A stretch of 15,756 nucleotides of DNA from NCBI GenBank assembly GCA_015478675.1, contig JADMIH010000090.1, positions 1-15,756 on the forward strand. The letters are read 5' to 3'. Of this stretch, positions 7,924 to 14,465 are shown piece by piece; the stretch's first letter is position 1, and every line of letters starts with the position of its first letter. The translations under genes and the position numbers were made by a program. Source of the DNA: Chloroflexota bacterium. Lineage in GTDB: Bacteria; Chloroflexota; Chloroflexia; QHBQ01; JADMIH01. A model generated the notes under the pieces. The model was not told where the DNA came from, ran no database searches, and saw only the letters and a list, made by a program, of their open reading frames with translations.

Positions 7924-9267
7924 ATGAACCTCACAGCGGCACAACAGAACAGTATCTGGTCGCGTCTTACAGCGCGCATCCGCAACAGCCCCCCTATGCG
8001 CTACCCTGACCTGGGGCTTATTTGTGTCGGCGTCTTCGTCATGCTGATAGGGGTCGGCGCTATCCTGCCTATCCGGGCTATTTATGCCCGCGATCACGGC
8101 GCGACAATGGCCGAGCTGGGGCTGATGGCCTCAGGCTTCCTGCTGGGCCAGTTCGTATCGCAACTGCCGGGCGGGTGGGCCTCCGACAAGTGGGGTCGCA
8201 AACCGTTGCTCGTTGGCGGTATAGCTATTTCAGGCCTTATCTCCTTTCTCTTCCTGTTGAATGACCAGCCCTGGTACTTTATCGCGCTCCGTTTCATCGA
8301 GGGCGCGGCCAGCGGCGCGATCAGCCCCGCCGCCAACGCCTACGTGATTGATGCTGTCCCTGCCAGGGACCGTGGCTCAGCATTCGGCTGGCTCGGCGCG
8401 GCGTTCAGCGCGGGGCTGATGATGGGGCCCGCGCTTGGCGGCCTGATGGGTGATGAGCTTGGCTACACAGCGCCTTTCATCTTTGGCGGGATCATCACTC
8501 TCCTTGCTGCCTTATTCTTGATGCTCAAGATGAGCAACCTCAAACCTGGAGCCAAACAGCCCGATGTTGAGGAGCCTGCGCAGGCAACAGCCGAAGCAAA
8601 CGCCAGGGCGCGACGGCAAATCCCTAAGAAGCTTTTCATCCCTGCATTCGTTGGCGCACTCGTTTTCACGATAGCGGCGGGCTTCGGTGATGGGCTCTTC
8701 ATATCTATATGGACCCTGTGGCTCAACGATCTGCACGCCTCCAACTCTTTCATCGGGTTGACCTTCATAACCTTCTCGCTGCCCCTCATGGTGCTGATGC
8801 CTGTAACGGGTAAGTGGGCTGACAAATACAGGCTCTCGATGCTCATAGCGCTGCCGGGGATCCTCATCAGCTTCGTCTATGTGACCTACGGTTTCCTGAC
8901 CAACCTGCTGGTGATCGCCGGCATTGGCGTAGTAGAGGGCACGCTTATCGCCATCATGGGTCCAGCCTTGAGCGCGTACATAGCTGATCTGTCGCCGACC
9001 GAAGGGAGAGGGCGGCTGCAAGGGATCATAAGCACAGTGCGCACGATAGCCGGCTTCGGAAGCTCGATGCTGGTAGCTATACTCTACGGCATGAGTATGC
9101 TCTACCCCTTTCTTATGCTGGCGTCAGTGCAATTGGTGATTAGCGTTGTAGGTGGGCTGCTCGTCTGGCGCGTAGAGAGGCGCACAGAGACTCTAGCCGG
9201 AGCAAATACGCATATCACACAGGCCGAGACAGGCTCTGCTCCTGTGCTGGAGGGCGCGGGCAAGTAA
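7924..9267 (+). CDS. Major facilitator superfamily transporter, probable drug/metabolite exporter
   Basis: The 447-residue inner-membrane protein has about twelve hydrophobic helices in two halves, split by a charged cytoplasmic loop at about residues 197–238. MFS motif A is present as GGWASDKWGRKP (residues 83–94) between helices 2 and 3, with its Asp and Arg-Lys. A weaker relative, GKWADKYR, appears in the second half, as expected from the internal duplication of the fold. The pattern fits the proton-antiport DHA1 drug-efflux group, including tetracycline and multidrug exporters; the substrate cannot be deduced. The ATG start lacks a clear Shine–Dalgarno site, and the first helix begins near residue 30, so a start at 7996 is also possible. 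No regulator gene is adjacent. Confidence 0.92.
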   Translation: MNLTAAQQNSIWSRLTARIRNSPPMRYPDLGLICVGVFVMLIGVGAILPIRAIYARDHGATMAELGLMASGFLLGQFVSQLPGGWASDKWGRKPLLVGGIAISGLISFLFLLNDQPWYFIALRFIEGAASGAISPAANAYVIDAVPARDRGSAFGWLGAAFSAGLMMGPALGGLMGDELGYTAPFIFGGIITLLAALFLMLKMSNLKPGAKQPDVEEPAQATAEANARARRQIPKKLFIPAFVGALVFTIAAGFGDGLFISIWTLWLNDLHASNSFIGLTFITFSLPLMVLMPVTGKWADKYRLSMLIALPGILISFVYVTYGFLTNLLVIAGIGVVEGTLIAIMGPALSAYIADLSPTEGRGRLQGIISTVRTIAGFGSSMLVAILYGMSMLYPFLMLASVQLVISVVGGLLVWRVERRTETLAGANTHITQAETGSAPVLEGAGK

Positions 9268-9293
9268 GTACAACCTGCTTGGCGCATTGAAAG

Positions 9294-9328
9294 CCTCCTG
9301 TTTGTGGAGCTTACAGAGGTAGTTTTTC
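9294..9328 (+). terminator. Possible intrinsic terminator after the MFS gene
   Basis: CCTCCTGT (9294–9301) can pair with ACAGAGG (9313–9319) with one bulge. A run of five T lies at 9323–9327. The stem is imperfect and the T-run starts three bases after it, so this is a weak candidate, but its place 27 bases after the MFS stop codon is right. Confidence 0.35.
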
Positions 9329-9345
9329 TTCTAACGCTCGGCCTT

Positions 9346-9440
9346 GCATAAAGCCCCTCCTCCCTTCATGGAAGGAGAGCTATATCCCCTGTATACTCCC
9401 CATGCACAAAGCCCCCTCTCCCCTTGTGGGAGAGGGGGTT
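9346..9440. repeat. Two related hairpin repeats (CCCCTCTCC…GGAGAGGGG type)
   Basis: Copy two has a perfect 11-bp stem, CCCCCTCTCCC (9412–9422) and GGGAGAGGGGG (9428–9438), with a five-base loop, and is followed by TTTGGGGGTGAGG. Copy one (9346–9380) shares the lead-in GCA(T/C)AAAGCCCC and a degenerate stem around CTTCATGGAAG. The shared lead-in shows that they are related copies. Such pyrimidine/purine hairpins are common interspersed intergenic repeats in several bacterial phyla. They could also block transcription between the MFS gene and the deoC operon. The rest of this 393-base gap (9268–9660) holds only the terminator candidate and the deoC promoter. Confidence 0.75.
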
Positions 9441-9552
9441 TGGGGGTGAGGGCGGGTGAGGCTAGTTGGCGCTGCACCCGCACGGATACCCCAAGAAGAT
9501 TGCTCCACCCTAAATCTGAACAGTAACCTGATTACCCCCGTGTTGCTGAGGC

Positions 9553-9581
9553 TTGACATTCATGTTACATTGGCAGATAGT
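9553..9581 (+). promoter_or_regulatory. Sigma-70-type promoter of the deoC operon
   Basis: A perfect TTGACA (9553–9558) is followed after exactly 17 bases by GATAGT (9576–9581, four of six matches to TATAAT). This would start transcription near 9588 and leave a leader of about 70 bases before deoC. I saw no clear operator or riboswitch in the leader. A ribosome site GAGGGTGAG (9649–9657) sits just before the ATG. Confidence 0.6.
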
Positions 9582-9660
9582 AAGTTACAGGGTGCGCTTT
9601 CAATTAGCATCAAATGTGAAATAGCCGCGGGGCTGTTTTGCGGAGAACGAGGGTGAGAAA

Positions 9661-10743
9661 ATGGCTTCTACGCTGAGCAGGACTAACCGGCCTGGACCCG
9701 ATAATGAGACCAATGACCTTGACGCGGGCCGTGATACGCACACAGGCGACGGCGCATCTAAACGCGCTGAGCCTCAAGCTCCCCCAGATGCCGCGACGCA
9801 GCGCAATCCCGGTGTGCCGCTAGACCTCGATTGGGTATACAGCACGCGTATCAACAAGAGCGCGGTCGAGCGCAGGGCCGCGACCCTCGTTACCCGCCGC
9901 ACCATCAAGAAGGAATGGCAGGCGGCATGGCTGTTGCGCGCTATCACCTGCATAGACCTCACTACCCTCTCAGGTGACGATACTCCGGGCAATGTGCGCC
10001 GCCTCTGCGCCAAAGCCCGCCAACCGCTTCGCCAGGACCTTGTTGAAGCTCTAGGCGTGCGAAACCTCGGCATTACGGTCGCCGCAGTCTGCGTCTACCA
10101 TAACCTTGTGCCTGTGGCGGTCGAAGCCTTACAAGGTTCAGAGATTCCGGTGGCGGCTGTCTCAACAGGCTTTCCGGCGGGTCAAATCTCCTTTGAGCAG
10201 AAGATAGAGGAGATAAAAGCCTCAGTCGAGGCAGGAGCGCATGAGATAGATATTGTTATCTCACGCGCTCACGTGCTCACAGGCAACTGGCATGCTCTCT
10301 ACGACGAGGTGAAAGCGTTCAGGGCGGCATGTGGCGATGCTCACATGAAATCAATCCTTGCCACAGGCGATCTGGCCACGCTACGCAACATCTACCAGGC
10401 CAGCATAGTCTGCATGATGGCAGGCACCGACTTCGTTAAAACCTCCACAGGCAAAGAAGCCACCAATGCCACCCTGCCCGTAAGCACAATCATGGTGCGC
10501 TCGATAAGAGAATACCTGGAGAGAACGGGCTACCAAGTAGGATTCAAGCCAGCCGGTGGCATACGAACCGCCAAACAAGCGCTCGACTGGCTGATCCTGA
10601 TGAAAGAGGAGCTAGGCATCGAATGGATGATGCCCGACCTCTTTCGCATCGGGGCCAGCGGCCTCCTCACCGATATAGAACGCCAGTTGGAGTACTTTGT
10701 CACAGGCAGATATTCGGCGGGCTACAGACACCCGATGCCTTAG
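9661..10743 (+). CDS. deoC: Deoxyribose-phosphate aldolase (DERA), animal-like subtype
   Basis: The 360-residue class I aldolase splits 2-deoxyribose-5-phosphate into glyceraldehyde-3-phosphate and acetaldehyde, linking deoxynucleoside breakdown to glycolysis. The Schiff-base Lys is K260 in DFVKTSTGK, the second active-site Lys is K296 in GFKPAGGIR, and the catalytic Asp is D197 in EIDIVIS. From IDLTTLSGDDT to RIGASGLLTDIERQ the text follows the animal-type DERA sequence as I remember it, more closely than the shorter E. coli DeoC. The first roughly 55 residues are a polar, probably disordered extension. It opens a four-gene operon with a promoter upstream and a Nudix gene 22 bases downstream. 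The aldehyde dehydrogenase at the operon's end suggests removal of acetaldehyde. Confidence in the family is very high. Confidence 0.97.
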   Translation: MASTLSRTNRPGPDNETNDLDAGRDTHTGDGASKRAEPQAPPDAATQRNPGVPLDLDWVYSTRINKSAVERRAATLVTRRTIKKEWQAAWLLRAITCIDLTTLSGDDTPGNVRRLCAKARQPLRQDLVEALGVRNLGITVAAVCVYHNLVPVAVEALQGSEIPVAAVSTGFPAGQISFEQKIEEIKASVEAGAHEIDIVISRAHVLTGNWHALYDEVKAFRAACGDAHMKSILATGDLATLRNIYQASIVCMMAGTDFVKTSTGKEATNATLPVSTIMVRSIREYLERTGYQVGFKPAGGIRTAKQALDWLILMKEELGIEWMMPDLFRIGASGLLTDIERQLEYFVTGRYSAGYRHPMP

Positions 10744-10765
10744 CAAGCAGCAGGGTGTACGTTTC

Positions 10766-11263
10766 ATGCTGGTAAGCGGAGTGCGATACGAGACATATAT
10801 GGCGGAAGGAGTCTCGGTTGACAACGTTATGAAAGCTGGACTAATCAGACCTGTAGCTATTTGCATCTTCCACGACGGCGATAAGATCCTGGTATCCGAA
10901 TTGTACGACCCGTCTGCGCAGGAAACCTTCTACCGCCCGCTCGGGGGTGCAATAGAGTTTGGCGAGAGGAGCTCGGAGGCGGTCGTGCGTGAGCTACGCG
11001 AAGAGATAAGGGCTGAGATCACCAACCTGCGCTACATAGGCACAATCGAAAACCTCTTCACCTATGATGGGCAAATGGGACACGAGATAGTGCTTGTGTA
11101 CGAAGCAGATTTGGCCGACAAGTCGCTCTACGACAAAGAAGTTATAGAAGGCCAGGAAGATGACGGTATGACTTTGAAGGTAGTGTGGAAGTCGCTTGAT
11201 GAGTTCAGCGAGCATAGCCCGCTTTACCCACAGGGATTAGTAGATCTGTTGTATGTTGAATGA
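10766..11263 (+). CDS. Nudix hydrolase
   Basis: This small hydrolase of about 165 residues should cleave a nucleoside diphosphate linked to another group. The Nudix box is complete apart from one residue: G61-X5-E67, then R75-E76-L77-R78-E79-E80. The Gly normally two places after the second Glu is Arg (R82). The metal-binding glutamates are all present. The preceding strand (RPVAICIFHDGDKILVSE) and the following GTIENLFTYDG fit the fold. The ATG at 10766 is chosen because AGGGTG (10752–10757) lies eight bases before it and it clears the deoC stop by 22 bases. The frame is also open from 10697, but that would overlap deoC. The substrate is unknown; the operon suggests a nucleotide or sugar-nucleotide tied to deoxyribose metabolism, which is inference. 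Confidence 0.9.
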   Translation: MLVSGVRYETYMAEGVSVDNVMKAGLIRPVAICIFHDGDKILVSELYDPSAQETFYRPLGGAIEFGERSSEAVVRELREEIRAEITNLRYIGTIENLFTYDGQMGHEIVLVYEADLADKSLYDKEVIEGQEDDGMTLKVVWKSLDEFSEHSPLYPQGLVDLLYVE

Positions 11264-11299
11264 TCGGCCGCAAAGCTGTTGAAAACGGAGCGCTTGTCC

Positions 11300-11869
11300 A
11301 TGCCTGAACCTGCAAACCCTACAGCTGCCAATCCAGCGATTACTACCTGCGACCCTGCCGAGGGTTATCCTCCGCAGCTTGGGCGCTATGTGGCGCAGAT
11401 GAGCGAAGTGCGGAGCGACCTCAAGAGAGAGGTCGCGGGCCTTAGTATAGAGCAGCTAGATTGGCACCCCGATGAGCAAACCGAGTCTATAGGTACACTG
11501 CTGCTGCACCTGGACGCCGTAGAATGGTCATGGATACATGAAGATGTGCTTGGTAGGGCCTCCGAGGAATATACCGGCAACTGGTCTGAGGCCATGCCTA
11601 TACGCTTGAGCGTGCCGCAGGTGACAGGTAGATCCCTCACATGGTATTTTGAGAAGCTAGATGCCACACGAGAGCGCACTCTGGCTATCCTGAGAGGCTT
11701 CAGCGACGCCGACCTGTCGCGCTTCGTTGGTGAGGGGGAGCCGCGACCTGGGGAAGAGAAGAGAAGCCGTCTCTACACCATTGATTGGGTAATCTGGCAT
11801 ATAATCGAGCACGAAGCAACCCACGTGGGGCAAATTGAGCTACTCAGGCGACTGGGCCCGGTCGCCTGA
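11300..11869 (+). CDS. DinB/DUF664-family protein (putative metal-dependent thiol transferase)
   Basis: This protein of about 189 residues has the four-helix DinB/YfiT-like pattern. Likely metal ligands are H70 in LLLHLDAVEW and H171 and H175 in the late HIIEHEATHVGQI helix, whose HxxxH is the family signature. Related proteins include bacillithiol- and mycothiol-dependent S-transferases that detoxify electrophiles, and DNA-damage-induced DinB of Bacillus. The exact activity cannot be told. The ATG at 11300 is preferred because GGAG (11287–11290) lies nine bases before it; a TTG at 11279 would add seven residues but lacks a site. It sits 36 bases after the Nudix gene and 25 before the dehydrogenase gene, so it is an operon member. 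A role in mopping up reactive aldehydes is possible but is inference. Confidence 0.85.
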   Translation: MPEPANPTAANPAITTCDPAEGYPPQLGRYVAQMSEVRSDLKREVAGLSIEQLDWHPDEQTESIGTLLLHLDAVEWSWIHEDVLGRASEEYTGNWSEAMPIRLSVPQVTGRSLTWYFEKLDATRERTLAILRGFSDADLSRFVGEGEPRPGEEKRSRLYTIDWVIWHIIEHEATHVGQIELLRRLGPVA

Positions 11870-11894
11870 GGCTCGTAGCTAACTGGAGGGTCAC

Positions 11895-14372
11895 ATGGCG
11901 AGCGTAGCTGACATCTTTGAGACAATGGAGTACGGCCCCGCGCCCGAAGCTGCCGCCCCCGCGCTGGAGTGGATCGCGGCGCACCAGCCTTTCGGCTTGT
12001 TTATCGGTGGAGAGTGGCGCAAGCCTTCGGGTGGCTCATACGCAGACAGCGCCAACCCTGCTACCGGCAAGCCGCTCGCCCGAATCGCCAGGGCCAGCAC
12101 CGAAGATGTAGATGCTGCCGTGAAATCTGCCCGCCGTGCCTTTGAAGGTTGGAGCAAAACCCCAGGACACGTGCGTGCCCGCTACCTATATGCCATTGCT
12201 CGCCAGATACAAAAGCACTCTCGCTTGCTTGCTGTGCTGGAAAGCATGGATAATGGCAAAACTATCCGCGAGACCCGTGATATAGACGTACCGTTGGTAG
12301 CTCGCCACTTCTACTATCACGCGGGTTGGGCCCAGCTCATGTCGAGCGAATTGCCCTGTATGTCCCCTGTGGGCGTAGTCGGTCAGATCATACCCTGGAA
12401 CTTCCCTATGCTCATGCTCTCCTGGAAGATTGCTCCCGCCCTTGCAATGGGCAACACTGTGGTGCTCAAGCCCGCCAGCTATACCCCTCTCACCGCGCTG
12501 GCTTTCGCTGAGATATGCCGCGAGGTCGGCTTGCCGCCAGGGGTGGTAAACATCGTCACGGGAGATGCACGCGAGGCGGGCGAAGCTCTAGTCAACCACC
12601 CCGACGTGAACAAAATCGCCTTCACAGGCTCTACCGACGTGGGCCGCCACATACGCAAAGCCACCGCAGGCACAGGTAAGCGACTATCGCTTGAGCTTGG
12701 TGGCAAATCCCCCTTCATCGTCTTCGATGACTCCGACCTCGACAGCGTGGTAGAAGGGGTCGTAGATGCCATCTGGTTCAACCAGGGGCAAGTATGTTGC
12801 GCCGGGTCGCGCTTGCTCGTGCAGGAAAATATAGAGGAGCGGCTGCTGCATAAGCTCCGCGCGCGGATGGAGAGGCTCAGAATAGGCGACCCTCTCGACA
12901 AAGCAGTGGACATCGGGGCAATTGTAGCGCCGGTTCAGCTTGAGGAGATAAGAAGGCTCGTAGAGCTAGGCCGGAAGGAGGGCGCTACACTCTGGCAGCC
13001 ATCGTGGGCGTGCCCGGCAGAAGGGTGCTTCTACCCACCAACGCTCCTCACCGATGTGTCCCCCGCCTCCACAGTCGCCCAAACGGAGATATTTGGCCCC
13101 GTGCTGGTGGCGATGACCTTCCGCACGCCCGCAGAGGCCATAGCCCTCGGTAACAACACCCGCTATGGCCTCGCTGCATCACTTTGGAGCGAAAATATCA
13201 ACCTGGCGCTCGACGTGGCTTCACAGCTAAAAGCAGGAACTGTCTGGATCAACAGCACCAATCAATTCGATGCAGCCTCCGGCTTCGGTGGCTATCGAGA
13301 GAGTGGTTATGGCCGTGAAGGGGGCAAAGAAGGGCTATATGAGTATATCCGCCCTGCGTGGGAGCAGTTGGGGATCAGGGATCAGGAACCAGAGATTAGT
13401 GGGGACGGCGCGCATCAGGCGCAAGCCGCACTACAAAACGGCCATAGCGATGGGCACCAGAGCAAAGATGGGGGCGAATTAATCCCCAATCCTCAACACC
13501 TGACCCCCGGCCTGAGCGCTTTGCCATCCATAGACCGCACGCCCAAGCTCTTTATCGGCGGCAAGCAAGTGCGACCCGACTCCGGCTACAGCGCCTTTGT
13601 TTACGGCGCAAACAGCAGCCTCCTCGGTGAGGTGGGGCAGGGCAACCGCAAGGATATTCGAAATGCGGTTGAGGCTGCTCGTGCTGCCTCCGGGTGGGCC
13701 TCCACTACCGGGCACAACAAGGCGCAGATACTCTATTACCTGGCTGAAAACCTTTCGGTGCGCGCCCAGGAGTTTGCTCGCCGGATCATACAGATGACAG
13801 GCTCTGCTGAAGAAGAAGCAGGGCGTGAGGTCGAGGCTTCAATCGAGCGACTCTTCACCTATGCGGCATGGGCCGACAAATACGACGGCGCGGTACACCG
13901 CACACCTTCGCGCAATGTTACCCTGGCGATGCCTGAGCCTGTGGGGGCTGTGGCGCTGGTTTGCCCCGAGGAATATCCATTGTTAGCTTTCGTCTCGCTG
14001 GTCGCGCCTGCTATCTGCGTGGGAAACACCGTGGTTGCCCTACCTTCAGAACGCCACCCATTGAGCGCCACCGATTTCTATCAGGTGTTAGAAACCTCAG
14101 ATGTGCTCGCAGGAGTGGTGAATATAGTTACCGGCCCTAAAGAGACACTGGCAAAGGTGCTGGCCGAGCATGACAACATGGATAGCATCTGGTATTTCGG
14201 CACAGCTGACGGCAGCAAAACGGTAGAATACGCCTCCGCCGGCAACATGAAGCGCACCTGGGTGAACTACGGCCACTCACGCGACTGGCTCAGCAAGGAG
14301 CAAGGCGAAGGCCGGGAGTTCCTCAGAGAAGCTACCCAGGTGAAGAACATCTGGACCCCTTATGGGGAGTGA
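11895..14372 (+). CDS. ALDH16-type two-domain aldehyde dehydrogenase
   Basis: The 825-residue protein has a complete NAD-dependent aldehyde dehydrogenase domain followed by a second, partial one. Domain one (residues about 1–490) has IIPWNFPML with the oxyanion Asn, the general base E267 in LELGGKSP and the nucleophile C301 in FNQGQVCCAG. Domain two (about 548–825) has the N-terminal half of the fold but no catalytic Cys, and CPEEYPLL replaces the Asn motif, so it is non-catalytic. The opening DIFETMEYGPAPE and the ending NIWTPYGE match the ALDH16 architecture; animal ALDH16A1 has a degenerate first domain, whereas bacterial members like this one keep the Cys. The likely role is oxidising acetaldehyde from DERA to acetate, inferred from the operon. 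GGAGGG (11885–11890) marks the start. The linker between domains (about 493–545) is encoded partly by heptamer-repeat DNA. Confidence 0.93.
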   Translation: MASVADIFETMEYGPAPEAAAPALEWIAAHQPFGLFIGGEWRKPSGGSYADSANPATGKPLARIARASTEDVDAAVKSARRAFEGWSKTPGHVRARYLYAIARQIQKHSRLLAVLESMDNGKTIRETRDIDVPLVARHFYYHAGWAQLMSSELPCMSPVGVVGQIIPWNFPMLMLSWKIAPALAMGNTVVLKPASYTPLTALAFAEICREVGLPPGVVNIVTGDAREAGEALVNHPDVNKIAFTGSTDVGRHIRKATAGTGKRLSLELGGKSPFIVFDDSDLDSVVEGVVDAIWFNQGQVCCAGSRLLVQENIEERLLHKLRARMERLRIGDPLDKAVDIGAIVAPVQLEEIRRLVELGRKEGATLWQPSWACPAEGCFYPPTLLTDVSPASTVAQTEIFGPVLVAMTFRTPAEAIALGNNTRYGLAASLWSENINLALDVASQLKAGTVWINSTNQFDAASGFGGYRESGYGREGGKEGLYEYIRPAWEQLGIRDQEPEISGDGAHQAQAALQNGHSDGHQSKDGGELIPNPQHLTPGLSALPSIDRTPKLFIGGKQVRPDSGYSAFVYGANSSLLGEVGQGNRKDIRNAVEAARAASGWASTTGHNKAQILYYLAENLSVRAQEFARRIIQMTGSAEEEAGREVEASIERLFTYAAWADKYDGAVHRTPSRNVTLAMPEPVGAVALVCPEEYPLLAFVSLVAPAICVGNTVVALPSERHPLSATDFYQVLETSDVLAGVVNIVTGPKETLAKVLAEHDNMDSIWYFGTADGSKTVEYASAGNMKRTWVNYGHSRDWLSKEQGEGREFLREATQVKNIWTPYGE
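13371..13508 (+). repeat. Heptamer repeats inside the dehydrogenase linker coding region
   Basis: GGGATCAGGGATCAGG (13371–13386) is two tandem GGGATCA units. About 95 bases later, AATCCCC, AATCCTC, AACACCT and GACCCCC follow without a gap (13481–13508), read as degenerate heptamers roughly complementary in type to the first set. This is the same direct-then-inverted layout seen at 4751–4805, but here it is translated, giving the Gly/Gln/Pro-rich linker. Both sets stay in frame with no stop codon. Confidence 0.7.
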
Positions 14373-14465
14373 GTGCGTCTTGCGTATTGTGTAAGTATGT
14401 GGGTAAAAATGCACCTTCTCCAACTCATTACGCAATAGCAATACGCAGTATCCACTCGTCACAGC
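14373..14465. repeat. Dehydrogenase–glycosyltransferase intergenic inverted repeat
   Basis: TGCGTATTG (14381–14389) is perfectly inverted as CAATACGCA (14439–14447). Extending the arms, TGCGTATTGTGTAA pairs with ATTACGCAATAGCAATACGCA apart from one mismatch and an extra unit. The CGCAATA words recall those at 5865–6011. It could act as a terminator-like structure for the deoC operon, but no T-run follows. Confidence 0.55.

Noticed and set aside
9344..9656. Two overlapping short open frames before deoC
   Set aside because: They run through hairpin repeats and the deoC promoter, with no protein-like pattern.
10697..10765. An upstream start for the Nudix protein
   Set aside because: It would overlap deoC by 47 bases, and the added residues are not Nudix-like. 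The ATG at 10766 has a well-spaced ribosome site.
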